A DNA stretch of 64,000 bases from positions 124,001 through 188,000 of the forward strand of contig NZ_ATVL01000009.1 in assembly GCF_000420705.1 (NCBI RefSeq), in the 5' to 3' direction. A model generated the notes under the pieces. It did not search any database and was not told the origin of the DNA. It saw only the letters and a program-made list of their open reading frames with translations. A program made the position numbers and the translations under genes. Each line of letters opens with the position of its first letter. Position 1 is the stretch's first letter. Shown one piece after another: positions 7,985 through 17,083 of this stretch. This DNA comes from Hymenobacter norwichensis DSM 15439. GTDB taxonomy: Bacteria; Bacteroidota; Bacteroidia; Cytophagales; Hymenobacteraceae.

Positions 7985-9382
7985 CTATTTGGCGGGCTCG
8001 GGGTACTTGCGTTTCAGCCAGGCCTCCGGCACGGGTACAATACAGATGTTCATGGCGCGGTTGTCGGCGGAAAGCATGGCAGATTGAATCTGGATGCGGG
8101 TGCCGTCGGGGCTGAAGGTGGGGTGAGGGTGGTCGGCGGCGGTGGTTTTGTGGCCGGTGGAGAGTAGCAGCATCTCGCGGGTGTGCCGGTCAATCAGGTA
8201 CAAACTGCGCGAGAAGTCGTCGCCGACCACCCAGCGGCCATCCGAGGAGCCGTGTACGTGCCAGAGGCCACTGCCCCTGGGTGTCTGGCCGGCAATGGTC
8301 ATCTCGCGGGTACGTAGGTTCACGATGCCCAGGCCAGTTGGCTTTTCGCGGGTGCCAGCCTCGCCCCAGCCCACTTCCTGGCCGGGGTTCACTTGGTCGG
8401 GGGTGGTGGCGGTAGCGTTGCTGGCGGTAGCAGGGCCGGTGGTGCTCTTGGTGAAGTTGACTTTGCGGTGGCCCATGATGGCAATGGCTACCTCATCGGG
8501 CCCAATAACAGCTTCGTGCGTCACCCATTCAAAGTCGGCCTCGGGGTAGAGCGGGCGCAGGCCGGAGCCGTCGGCCAGCACCGTCCAGGTCCGTTGCGGC
8601 GACTTCCCGCCGGTTTCCCAGCAGAACACGATTTCGCCGGGCATCCAGGGGTTGGTTTGCACGTGCCCAATCTGGAATGGCACCGACACCACGTGTTTCA
8701 CCGCGCCAGTGCGCACGTTCATGCTGGCTAGCCCGGCCGGCCCCGCACCCATTTTACGCGGTCCGAACGAGTCGGTAATCTTGGTGTCGGGGGCTAAATG
8801 CTTGGCGGCTTCGGTTTTGCCTTCGCGGAAGTACACCACGTCCTCGTTGGCGTCGAGCGCCATGTCGCCGCCAGCGCCCAGTTCGGGAGCGGTGGTGCCG
8901 CACACCCGCTGGTACGTGCTGGCGGGCTGCATCTTGCCGGCCTTGCTGTCAGCAAACAACCGGGCCAAGTCCACCTCAATTATCTGCACGCTGTGGGGTA
9001 CGTCGGGCTTCACGTCTTTGCTGAGGTTGCGCATGAAGTAGAGCTTCATCGACTTGCGCGCAATGTTGAGCATGCCGGTGTAGCCGCCTTCCGTCACCTG
9101 CACCATCTCGCCGGTTTTCTCGTGCACCGCCATAGCCTCGCCGGGCACCCGGCCCGAGCGGAAAATCAGCCACTGCCCATCGGAAGTCCATTGGATGTGG
9201 GTCTGGTAGATTTTTGAGTCGCCGGCCGGGGTGCTGGTTAGGAAAGTGAGTATGGTGCCGGTTACCGGGTCCTTCACCACTTTGCGCTCCGAGGGAAACC
9301 GGCGGCCAATCTGGGCCTGCGCGGGGGCGGCGAGCAAAGCAGTAGTCAGTGCCGCGAGCAGCAGCGGGAAGGTTGTTTTCAT
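7985..9382 (-). CDS. oligogalacturonate lyase-like / TolB-type beta-propeller protein
   Basis: The product is 465 residues from the ATG at 9382, which opens a signal peptide ending at APAQAQ. The body has repeated propeller blades such as IQWTSDGQWLIFRSGR and PHPTFSPDGTRIQIQS. The blade pattern and the opening KVVKDPVTGTILTFLT resemble the oligogalacturonate lyase family (PF14583), which breaks unsaturated digalacturonate, but also the broader WD40/TolB propellers. If it is a lyase it would link to the pectin locus at 36-51 kb, though it is 30 kb away. Export is unusual because classical Ogl is cytoplasmic; many Bacteroidota homologs are periplasmic. Confidence 0.68.
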   Translation of the reverse strand: MKTTFPLLLAALTTALLAAPAQAQIGRRFPSERKVVKDPVTGTILTFLTSTPAGDSKIYQTHIQWTSDGQWLIFRSGRVPGEAMAVHEKTGEMVQVTEGGYTGMLNIARKSMKLYFMRNLSKDVKPDVPHSVQIIEVDLARLFADSKAGKMQPASTYQRVCGTTAPELGAGGDMALDANEDVVYFREGKTEAAKHLAPDTKITDSFGPRKMGAGPAGLASMNVRTGAVKHVVSVPFQIGHVQTNPWMPGEIVFCWETGGKSPQRTWTVLADGSGLRPLYPEADFEWVTHEAVIGPDEVAIAIMGHRKVNFTKSTTGPATASNATATTPDQVNPGQEVGWGEAGTREKPTGLGIVNLRTREMTIAGQTPRGSGLWHVHGSSDGRWVVGDDFSRSLYLIDRHTREMLLLSTGHKTTAADHPHPTFSPDGTRIQIQSAMLSADNRAMNICIVPVPEAWLKRKYPEPAK

Positions 9383-9549
9383 GGGTGGGATAGGGAAGAG
9401 GCGTGCGTATTCTATGGAATATCCAAAGACACCATTACACCCGCCGCTTCCATCCTGCACCCTCCTGCGAGGCTGGCTGTTTCATCGGTCTTCACTCAGG
9501 ATGAAGCTGCGATTCAACCACCCACGAAGTACAGAGACTAAGTATTTCT

Positions 9550-11418
9550 CTATACCGACCAAAACTGCAAACTCATCCAACCATAGGTAGCCAGTGCCAC
9601 GGACAACCAGCCCAGGGCGCCATAGGTAAGCAGCAGGTACCACGCCACCACGCGGCTCCGAAACCCGCGGAAGTGCCGCACCGTGAGTACCAGCCCAGCC
9701 AGGATAAGCAAGCCAAAAAGTGCCGGTCCGACCCCGAGAAGCACTGTTTTGAAGTTGAAGTGGCCACTGTCCCAGACCTGGTCAGCCAGCCCAACGAAAG
9801 CCACCACAGTAACCACCAAAACAGCGGTAGCCAGCAGCGGCAGCAACCGGGGCAGCACCTGGGCGCGGGGCGTTTGGCGGCGAAGCGCAAAAATCAGCCA
9901 GATCAGCCCGGCTACGCTGGCCGTAACAATCAATAGTAGACTAAGGCCGAATATAGCGGGCCGCAGCCACCACCACGTATTGCTGGCTTCCAGCGAGTAG
10001 CCGCCGGCAGTGATAAGGGCGCGGCGGTTGTCCTGGTCGTGGGTGAGGACGATGGTAGCTTGCCGCTGGGCGGGGTGCCGGAACGTAAGCGGACCGGTGG
10101 GGAGTAGCGTATCGGGCTTGCCAACGAGCGGCTGCAACAGCAGAAACTGCCCGTGTTGAGTGAGGTGCTGGTCGCCGAGCAGGTAGTCGCTAAGGCCGAA
10201 AAGCTGGTTGCGCGGCGCAGCGTCTTCGTAGTGGCCGAGGTAAGGAGCTACGGCCGCTGCATCCAGCGCCACAACCGGGGCCGGAGTGGGGGTAGGCGCT
10301 TGGCGCAGCAGAAACTCCCGCACCACCTTGTCGATGCTGCTGGTGCCTTGGTCGCCGTTGTTGGACAGCGCGTAGCCCACGCCCAACTCCCGGTTGTACG
10401 CCACCGTGGACCGGAATCCATCAATACCGCCCCCGTGCCCCCGAAACGAGGCTTTGCCTTTCCAGTTCATCACTTGGTTGGCAAGACCGTAGCCGGAAAG
10501 CAGACCAGCCCGCGCTTCAAGGGGACTGTGGGCCGTTTCCATTTCGCGCAGGGAGGCGGGTTGAAGCAACTGGGTGCCATCGGGCGTTCGGAAATCATGG
10601 AGGAAGAATTGCACCCAGCGGGTAAGGTCGGCGGCCGAGGCACTCATCGAGCCGGCCGGGCCGGCGTAGATGGGTAACAGCGTGAGGCGGCGGTAGCGGC
10701 CATTGTCGTAGGCGTAACCGCGGGCTAGCTTGGGGTTGGTAGCGGGGCGTAGGTCGGCGGTGGCGTCGGGCATGCCTAAGGGGCGCAACAGGTGTTGCGC
10801 CAAGTACTGCTCGTATGGTTGGCTGCTCAGCTTTTCCAGCAGGTAGCCGGCCAGCAGATAGCCAGGGTTAGAGTACGACATCCGTTCCCCCGGCCGCCAG
10901 CGGCAGCGTAGCTCCCGGCGAAATACCTGCACGACCGCCGCGCCGCGCGGGTCGGTGGCGGTGGTGTTGTACACGTGGTTAAGGTGCATGTCGTCGAAGC
11001 CGGCGGTGTGCTCTAATAGGTGCACCACGCGCACGGGGTTGGTGGCCTCCCAGGGGTTATCGATGGTGATTTCCGGAGCCAGCTTGTGTACTTCGTCGTT
11101 GAGGTGCAGCTTGCCCTGCTCCACCAGTTGCAGCAGGCCCACGGCCACAAACATCTTGGTAACCGAGCCCACCCGAAACAGCGTGTGCGCCGTTACGGGC
11201 TGCTTGTTCTCTACATCGGCCAGCCCCAGCCCGCCCTCAAACAGCACCGAATCGTGCGCTACCAGTGTGAGCAATACGCCCGGCATGTGCTCCTTGGCCA
11301 TGATGCGCTGAATGGAATCGGTGAGCTGCGGAACGGTGGTAACGGGCTGGTGCTGGGCATGGATAGTAGGAAGGACCAAGACTATTAGCAGCGTTAGAAG
11401 CAAGAGTGACTTTTTCAC
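9550..11418 (-). CDS. serine hydrolase, beta-lactamase (class C) fold, with C-terminal membrane region
   Basis: A GTG at 11418 starts the signal peptide KKSLLLLTLLIVLVLPTIHA, giving about 622 residues. The ORF extends to an ATG at 11478 that would add 20 residues; the GTG start is preferred. Active-site motifs are SVTK (about residue 83), YSN (about 180) and the HGG of GHGGGIDGF, as in class C beta-lactamases, PBP4-type enzymes and esterases. After the roughly 350-residue catalytic domain come a linker domain and three or four hydrophobic helices near the C-terminus. The likely role is in the periplasm, anchored to the membrane; substrates may be D-amino-acid peptides or esters. It is not evidence for drug resistance. 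Confidence 0.85.
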   Translation of the reverse strand: MKKSLLLLTLLIVLVLPTIHAQHQPVTTVPQLTDSIQRIMAKEHMPGVLLTLVAHDSVLFEGGLGLADVENKQPVTAHTLFRVGSVTKMFVAVGLLQLVEQGKLHLNDEVHKLAPEITIDNPWEATNPVRVVHLLEHTAGFDDMHLNHVYNTTATDPRGAAVVQVFRRELRCRWRPGERMSYSNPGYLLAGYLLEKLSSQPYEQYLAQHLLRPLGMPDATADLRPATNPKLARGYAYDNGRYRRLTLLPIYAGPAGSMSASAADLTRWVQFFLHDFRTPDGTQLLQPASLREMETAHSPLEARAGLLSGYGLANQVMNWKGKASFRGHGGGIDGFRSTVAYNRELGVGYALSNNGDQGTSSIDKVVREFLLRQAPTPTPAPVVALDAAAVAPYLGHYEDAAPRNQLFGLSDYLLGDQHLTQHGQFLLLQPLVGKPDTLLPTGPLTFRHPAQRQATIVLTHDQDNRRALITAGGYSLEASNTWWWLRPAIFGLSLLLIVTASVAGLIWLIFALRRQTPRAQVLPRLLPLLATAVLVVTVVAFVGLADQVWDSGHFNFKTVLLGVGPALFGLLILAGLVLTVRHFRGFRSRVVAWYLLLTYGALGWLSVALATYGWMSLQFWSV

Positions 11419-11585
11419 GATAAGCAGCGGGAAGTTAGGATAGAGAAAGATTAGATGGCTGGAATATATAGGTTTCATTGCTATATATAGTTCGGGACTG
11501 ATCAGCAGGTTGGGCTAAAGAGTTTTGTGGGTTTCAACGCTGGGTTCTGGCGTTGCTACTCCAGCCGTTTTCATAGTTTGCGGCC

Positions 11586-12128
11586 ATGAAAAACAATCTG
11601 CCTGACCTCGACTTGCAATACCCCATCGGGCGGCCCACACTGCCAGACAAGCCGCTTACTCCCGCTGAGCGGGTCGTGTACATCGAGCAACTGGCGGCAC
11701 TACCCGCCCAGCTCACGGCTGCTGCCCGCCAGGCCGGCGGAGTACGACTGGAAAATACCTACCGCCCCGGCGGCTGGACCGGCCGCCAGGTGCTGCACCA
11801 CGTAGCCGATGTGCACTTAAACTTCTATCTGCGCTACCGCTTAGCTCTCACCGAAGACCACCCCACCATCCGGCCCTTCGATATGAATGCCTGGGTGGAA
11901 TTACCCGATGTGGCTGCCACGCCCGTTACGGTGTCGTTGGCACTGCTGGAGGCGTTGCACACGCGCTGGGTGACGTTGCTCTGGCATCTAACCGACGAGA
12001 AGTGGCAGCGCACATTCCATCACCCGCTCTACCAGCAGGATTACACCCTCGACCAAGCGCTGGTGCAATACAGTTGGCACGGCCGCCACCACTTGGCTCA
12101 TATCAACCTGCTCAGCCGTGCAGACTAA
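11586..12128 (+). CDS. DinB/YfiT-family putative metal-dependent hydrolase or thiol transferase
   Basis: The product is 180 residues and matches the YfiT branch of the DinB superfamily from its opening LQYPIGRP segment. The metal-binding histidines lie in VLHHVADVHLN and in the C-terminal WHGRHHLAHI, forming the family's three-histidine site in a four-helix bundle. Relatives include bacillithiol S-transferases and mycothiol-dependent isomerases. Bacillithiol is made by some Bacteroidota, so a thiol-transfer role is plausible. It is cytoplasmic, with an ordinary length. It is divergent from the beta-lactamase-fold gene. Confidence 0.85.
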   Translation: MKNNLPDLDLQYPIGRPTLPDKPLTPAERVVYIEQLAALPAQLTAAARQAGGVRLENTYRPGGWTGRQVLHHVADVHLNFYLRYRLALTEDHPTIRPFDMNAWVELPDVAATPVTVSLALLEALHTRWVTLLWHLTDEKWQRTFHHPLYQQDYTLDQALVQYSWHGRHHLAHINLLSRAD

Positions 12129-12165
12129 CAGCATCATACAGATAACAGATAGGAACGATTAGCAT

Positions 12166-12203
12166 CAAAAAAATAGCCCTCCGAAACATCGTTTCGAAGG
12201 GCT
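12166..12203 (-). terminator. terminator of LruC-domain gene 1
   Basis: AGCCCT (12175-12180) pairs with AGGGCT (12198-12203) and the stem continues inward through a CGAAAC/GTTTCG core. On the minus strand it is followed by a T-run (12166-12173). The loop and core are nearly identical to the terminator of the paralogous gene at 14.1 kb. Confidence 0.8.
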
Positions 12204-12247
12204 GCAAGTAGTAATCGGGGGTATGCCGTGGCTACCCGAAGGCTAAG

Positions 12248-13531
12248 TTAGTCGCAGGTGCTGAACGAGCCAGCGGCAGGTGCTGTGTTGGCCCAGGTAG
12301 GCGTGAAGTTTGGCAGGCTGGTGAAAGTGGGGTAAACAGTAGAGATACGCACGTTTTCCAGGGGCCACTTCCAATCGGCCGGAATCAAGATGCCGTTCGG
12401 ATATACTTTGCCATCGGTATCGGTCCAAGTGTCACCGGTGTTGGCGGCCAAGTCATAAATGCCTAAGTCGTAAGTAGGGGTGCCGCTAGCAGTACCGGAG
12501 ATGTACACCGAAATGAAGGGCTCATACGGACGGGCCGCATTATAGCGGAAGGTGCTGTTGATGTTGACCGTAACAGTGCGGGTAGCTGGCGTCACGCACA
12601 ACTCTGAAGCTACAGTATTAGCAAAACCGGAAGTACCACTGGTCGGTAGGGCAGTCTTAGTGCTCGGGAATACCGTTACCGTGTAGAAAGTACCGTTGTC
12701 CTGTACGTCGGCTGCACCGGTAATGCTGGTTACGCCGGTTTTAGGCAGGTTGAATTTGAAAGCATGGTCGTAGCCAGCACCGCGAGCCGAAGCTGTAAAG
12801 GTGATGTCCATAGTAGCAGCGCGCTTGGTTACGTTCGACTTGATAACTAAATCATTGTAGTCGGCGTCATTACCAGCGTTACGCAAATCTTCCCAAGCGT
12901 ACGTGAAGTCGATAGGAGCCGAGCACTCGGTTTTGTTGAGTTGGAAGAAGCTGCCGCCGTTCAGGCCAGGGAAACGGGTAGCGCTATTGATGGACACACA
13001 GTTGCTGGTGCCGTCGCACTCAGTGCCCCAGGCTACACCGCAGTTGGTGAGTTCAGCATTGGCTGCAATGGAAACCAAGTCGATGTTCAGGCAATCCACG
13101 GCTGAGCGGGGAATCCGGGCGGTGAAGGTGGTGCGGCGGTCAGTGGCACGGAAGCAAGCCTGGTAGGCAAAACGGTCGGGCATAATGCCAAAAAGACCAA
13201 TTTTCCAGCTTCTAACGAGCTGAGCACAATCCCGGAACACGTCCAGGTTGGTTTCAAGCAGATAAACGTTGGGCTTGGTGATTTTGTAGGTAACGTAGAG
13301 GTAGTTGTTGTCGAGGGCGGCATCTACCGTACCAATGTACTGGCGCTGACTATTCACCAAGCAAACTGATTTGCAAGTTGCTGGTAGCGTAGCGTAAGAA
13401 TCGGTAGAAGACGTGCTAGCGCTCAGCTTAGGATTTACGTCGTCTACTTCTTTTGTGCAACTTTGAAAAGTGAGTGAGAGAAGCGAAGCTGTAACAACAG
13501 CTTTCACCGAACGGAGTAACCAGTTCTTCAT
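12248..13531 (-). CDS. LruC-domain-containing lipoprotein (paralog 1)
   Basis: The product is 427 residues from the ATG at 13531. A lipoprotein signal ends at the cysteine of LTFQSCTKE, so the protein is likely anchored to the outer membrane. The C-terminal half matches the LruC domain: YAWEDLRNAGNDADYNDLVI, then ASARGAGYDHAFKFNLPKTG, then YEPFISVYISG and PADWKWPLENVR. The Asn/Asp-rich GNDADYNDL segment looks like a calcium-binding loop. The N-terminal half is a cysteine-containing beta-rich region without a known name. The family is common in Bacteroidota and Leptospira and has no established function. The gene shares its architecture and terminator core with the neighbouring gene, which points to tandem duplication. 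Confidence 0.85.
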   Translation of the reverse strand: MKNWLLRSVKAVVTASLLSLTFQSCTKEVDDVNPKLSASTSSTDSYATLPATCKSVCLVNSQRQYIGTVDAALDNNYLYVTYKITKPNVYLLETNLDVFRDCAQLVRSWKIGLFGIMPDRFAYQACFRATDRRTTFTARIPRSAVDCLNIDLVSIAANAELTNCGVAWGTECDGTSNCVSINSATRFPGLNGGSFFQLNKTECSAPIDFTYAWEDLRNAGNDADYNDLVIKSNVTKRAATMDITFTASARGAGYDHAFKFNLPKTGVTSITGAADVQDNGTFYTVTVFPSTKTALPTSGTSGFANTVASELCVTPATRTVTVNINSTFRYNAARPYEPFISVYISGTASGTPTYDLGIYDLAANTGDTWTDTDGKVYPNGILIPADWKWPLENVRISTVYPTFTSLPNFTPTWANTAPAAGSFSTCD

Positions 13532-14084
13532 GATGATTTTGGGTTTTGTTGGGTTAGGTGTGTTAATGAAAGACATAAGCTTTGACTAAAGCCTGTCTTT
13601 TATAGAACGATTTGTAGAGCAAATGTAATTTGATGTTTATATATTAAAAAAATAAATTGAAATTATTTTAAATAAAAATCTATAATAACTTGATAACTAT
13701 ATGATTAAGATATTTTATAATATAATTTATAATTATTGTAATAAGATTAAAATTTTTCCTTTTATTGACATATTCTAATTGAAGTTCACTTGCATCGAAA
13801 ACACGTTTTTCATTAGACTATTATAAATTATGTGATTGAATATCAATAAATTACAATTAAATTAAAGACGAGCTTATACATTGAATAGTGCAATTAGAAG
13901 TACTCTTTTGCAATGCTTAGATAGGTTGAATTGTCATTAGGACAGCCATACGATAGATGGCATGCTGATCGGTTAACCTGCCCTTGTTTTAACCGTCTGT
14001 GGCAGACGGTAACCGACCGCAACTTGTAGCGCACACATATTCCACCTTGGCAACAACTTATGAGTTAAGTAGAGCGTCACAGAG
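13532..14084. promoter_or_regulatory. AT-rich intergenic/promoter region of LruC gene 1
   Basis: About 550 nt without a gene. The part from 13620 to 13880 is strongly AT-rich compared with the surrounding coding sequence and most likely holds the promoter of the minus-strand lipoprotein gene. No specific motif is convincing. Confidence 0.5.
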
Positions 14085-14155
14085 AGCAGCCAAGAGCATA
14101 AAAAAAGCCTCCCGAAACATCGTTTCGGGAGGCTTTTTTTATGCTCTTGGCTGCT
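14085..14155. terminator. bidirectional terminator with perfect 34-bp stem
   Basis: The arms 14085-14118 and 14122-14155 are perfectly complementary with a 3-nt loop. A GC-rich core (GCCTCCCGAAAC) is flanked by seven A and seven T, then by another 14 paired bases. It lies 30 nt past the stop codon of LruC gene 2 and acts as its terminator. The outer paired extension is far more than termination needs. Confidence 0.9.
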
Positions 14156-14184
14156 AGACAGCTCAGTGGCGGGTTGGGAATACT

Positions 14185-15474
14185 CTAGTTGCAGGAACTA
14201 AACGTGCCCATAACGGGGGGCGTATTAGCCCAGCTTGGGTTGAACCCATCCGAAATGCTTCTGAAGTTGGGGTAGGCGGTTGTGATGCGCACGTTTTCCA
14301 GTGGCCATTTCCAGTCGGCCGGAATTAGGATGCCGTTCGGATATATTTTGTTATCGGTGTCGGTCCAAGTGTCGGGAGACGTTGCTACGCCGTACACGTT
14401 CAAGTCGTAGCTAGAGGCGCCATTGGCGGTACCGGAGGTGTACACCGAAATGAAGGGCTCGTAAGGACGGGCGGCAATGTATGGGAAGGAGCCGTCGATG
14501 GCAATGGTTACCTGACGGGTAGTAGGCGCAACGCAAGGTTCCGAAGATACCGTATTGGCAAAGCCTGATGCCCCTGCGCTAGGTAGAGCCATTTTCGTGC
14601 TCGGGAATACGGTCACTGTAAAGTAAGTTCCCATATCCTGCACGTTAGCGGCCCCAAAGATGCCTGCTGCTCCTAGCGGAATACCTGTTTTGGCAATGTT
14701 GAATTTAAAGGCGTGATCATAGCCAGCACCGCGAGCTGCAGCCGTAAACTCGATCTGCATCATGTTGCTGGTTTTAATGATGCCCGACTTGATAACTAAG
14801 TCGTTGTAATCAGCGTCGTTGCCTGTATTACGCAAATCTTCCCAAGCATAGGTGAAGTCAACAGGGCCGTTGCAACGGCTCTTGCAGAACTCGAAATAAG
14901 TGCCCCAGTTGGCTCCCGGAAACTGGTTGGCGCTGTTCAGTGTCACACCATTGCCAGACTCATTACAAAGGCCGCCCCAGGCAGTTTCGCCGTTGGAAAG
15001 GGCCGCATGCGAAGCAATGTAAAAACAGTCATCCGTGCCAGTAGCATCAACCACTGAACGCGGAATGGTAGCTGTGTAAGAGGTTTTGCGGGCACCTGCG
15101 GTGAACGAGGCTTTGTAGGCAAACTTGCCAGGAATGGCTCCGCCGCCGCTTATCTTCTTGGCGTTTCGGAAGGCATCAATGTTATCGAAAATATCCAGGT
15201 GGGTTTCCAGCAGATAAACGTTCGGGGCCGTGATATTATACGTCACGTACAGGAAGTTGGCATCTAATGCCACGTCCACGGTACCAGTGTACATAGTGCG
15301 CCCAGCTACTAGGCAAACCGACGTGCAGCTAGCCGGAGCTACCATGGCCTCGGCTGAGTTAGCTTGGCTTGGTAGTACTGACTCAGCCTCTTTGTTACAG
15401 CTTTGGAATGCCAAGGAGATGCACAAAGCAGAGAGCAATGTTTTGAATTTGTTGGGTAACCAGTGCGCAGCCAT
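14185..15474 (-). CDS. LruC-domain-containing lipoprotein (paralog 2)
   Basis: The product is 429 residues and is closely similar along its whole length to the gene at 12.2 kb. It has a lipoprotein signal (AFQSCNKE), a cysteine-containing N-terminal region (SCTSVCLVAGRTMYTGTVD) and the LruC domain (YAWEDLRNTGNDADYNDLVI, YEPFISVYTSG, PADWKWPLENVR). It is probably displayed on the cell surface. Function is unknown. Divergence between the two copies is spread over the protein, so the duplication is not recent. Its own AT-rich upstream region (15475-15650) suggests it is transcribed separately. Confidence 0.85.
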   Translation of the reverse strand: MAAHWLPNKFKTLLSALCISLAFQSCNKEAESVLPSQANSAEAMVAPASCTSVCLVAGRTMYTGTVDVALDANFLYVTYNITAPNVYLLETHLDIFDNIDAFRNAKKISGGGAIPGKFAYKASFTAGARKTSYTATIPRSVVDATGTDDCFYIASHAALSNGETAWGGLCNESGNGVTLNSANQFPGANWGTYFEFCKSRCNGPVDFTYAWEDLRNTGNDADYNDLVIKSGIIKTSNMMQIEFTAAARGAGYDHAFKFNIAKTGIPLGAAGIFGAANVQDMGTYFTVTVFPSTKMALPSAGASGFANTVSSEPCVAPTTRQVTIAIDGSFPYIAARPYEPFISVYTSGTANGASSYDLNVYGVATSPDTWTDTDNKIYPNGILIPADWKWPLENVRITTAYPNFRSISDGFNPSWANTPPVMGTFSSCN

Positions 15475-15696
15475 AGGTGAAATTTTTGTGGGTTTTTTGG
15501 AAAAAAGAGAACGGTTATGCTTGTAAAAGCATAGAATGATTTATATAATAAATATAAATAATTATTAATAAAGAGCAAAATAAAATACGTTAGTTTAAAT
15601 TTAATAAATTATATATAATTGATAGTCAGATACATGATTTCTGCTGGTGGGTATGAAATGCTGGTGTTGTAGAGCTAGCCGGCTGAGCCTGACGCA

Positions 15697-15732
15697 AAAC
15701 GCCCTTCCTGCCAAATGGCAAGAAGGGCGTTT
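15697..15732 (-). terminator. terminator of SDR gene
   Basis: AACGCCCTTC pairs with GAAGGGCGTT around a second small GCCA/TGGC stem. It sits 22 nt past the SDR stop codon, with T residues on the minus strand. Confidence 0.8.
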
Positions 15733-15754
15733 CCCTGGTGAGGGCTAAAGCGGT

Positions 15755-16633
15755 TTAGCTGCCTTTGGGCATACCACCAGTTACTTCCAACAGGCTACCC
15801 GTAGAATAGCTGCCATCTTGAGAGGCGAAGTACACATAAGCAGGAGCCAACTCCTCCGGCTGGCCGGGGCGGCCCAGCATGGTGGCGTCGCCGAACTTCT
15901 TGAGGTCTTCTTTAAGCATGGTTCCCGGAATAAGTGGCGTCCAGATGGGGCCGGGTAGCACAGCATTCACCCGGATTTTCTTTTCGCCCAGGTAGGCAGC
16001 CAAGCTTTTGGTGAAGGTGTGAATGGCGCCCTTGGTGCAGGCGTAGTCAATCTGGTGGGCATTGCCAACGAGGCCTACAATGCTGCCCGTGTTGATGATG
16101 GCGTCACCTTCTTTCAAAAACGGAATGGCTGCTTGGGCCATGAACAGGTAGCCTTTGATGTTGGTATCGAAGGTGCGGTGAATGTTTTCTTCGGGAATGC
16201 TCTCGAAGTGCTCATAGCCCATTTGATAGGCAGCATTGTTAACCAGCACGTTCAAGCCGCCCAACTCTTCGTTGGTGCGCACCACGGCGGCGCGGCAAGC
16301 ATCCGACGAGCGGACGTCGCACTGAATGGCTAGGAACTTGCGGCCCTGGGCCTCTACGGCACGGCCCACTACGGCGGCGTCTTCGGCGTTGGTTTGATAG
16401 ATAATGGCTACATCGGCACCTTCCATGGCAAAAGCCAGCGCTACGGCCCGCCCAATGCCAGAGTCGCCGCCGGTAATCAGGGCCACTTTGCCTTTCAGCT
16501 TGTTGGCCGCCTGATAGCTCGACATATCCCAGTCGGGCTGCTTGTCCATGCTTTCCTCGCTGGTAGGGTAAGAAGTTGGTTTGGGGTTGATTTCGCTATT
16601 GGTTGGGCGTGGTTCGTTTTGTTCGGTATTCAT
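15755..16633 (-). CDS. short-chain dehydrogenase/reductase (YghA/YhdF-like)
   Basis: The product is 292 residues. An N-terminal extension of about 45 residues (QPDWDMSSYQAANKLKGKVA) precedes the Rossmann fold, as in the YghA/YhdF subgroup. The cofactor motif is TGGDSGIGRA and the NAG-type motif is LVNNAA. The catalytic Ser is in NTGSIVG, and Tyr/Lys in YACTKGA. It is a cytoplasmic NAD(P)-dependent oxidoreductase of unknown substrate. Members of this subgroup are often stress-induced. The length and motifs are complete. Confidence 0.9.
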   Translation of the reverse strand: MNTEQNEPRPTNSEINPKPTSYPTSEESMDKQPDWDMSSYQAANKLKGKVALITGGDSGIGRAVALAFAMEGADVAIIYQTNAEDAAVVGRAVEAQGRKFLAIQCDVRSSDACRAAVVRTNEELGGLNVLVNNAAYQMGYEHFESIPEENIHRTFDTNIKGYLFMAQAAIPFLKEGDAIINTGSIVGLVGNAHQIDYACTKGAIHTFTKSLAAYLGEKKIRVNAVLPGPIWTPLIPGTMLKEDLKKFGDATMLGRPGQPEELAPAYVYFASQDGSYSTGSLLEVTGGMPKGS

Positions 16634-16747
16634 AGCTTGGTGGTAGTGAAAAGGAGTAGTTTCCTGCTTGGATACGCAAAACCAGGCACAAAGTCAGAGA
16701 AGGCCGGAAAGTTGTTGTTAGTTGCCGCCGCTGCCGTATACTGCACC

Positions 16748-17080
16748 ATGATAGACCCCGCCACGTTTCTGCTGCACACCCCCGACGCGGAAAAAACCGT
16801 TGTCTACATTCACACGCCCGACGGCGACATTGAGGAACACCCCGCGCTGCTGGTGGCCCAAACGCGCCGCCGCAAGCTGTTTATCACGCTGGAAACGCGC
16901 CGCCGCTACCTCACGCACACACTGGTCGAAGACGGCCAGCCCGACGAAGTCGAGCAAGAGTTTCTCGATGACTATACCGAAGTAGAAGACCTGATGGAAG
17001 ACGCCGGCCTCGACGGTATTCACGACGGTGAGCAAGGCATTGTGTACCACAACCTGCTTTATCTGCTCATGAACCCGTAA
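16748..17080 (+). CDS. small acidic protein of unknown function
   Basis: The product is 110 residues and strongly acidic in its second half (DEVEQEFLDDYTEVEDLMED). The N-terminal half is mixed beta (TVVYIHTPDGDIEEHPALLV). No family is recognised. The ATG at 16748 is chosen because the longer frame upstream overlaps the SDR gene on the other strand. It ends 3 nt before the msrB start, so the two are almost surely one transcript. It may be an accessory of MsrB, but that is inference from position only. Confidence 0.65.
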   Translation: MIDPATFLLHTPDAEKTVVYIHTPDGDIEEHPALLVAQTRRRKLFITLETRRRYLTHTLVEDGQPDEVEQEFLDDYTEVEDLMEDAGLDGIHDGEQGIVYHNLLYLLMNP

Positions 17081-17083
17081 GGT

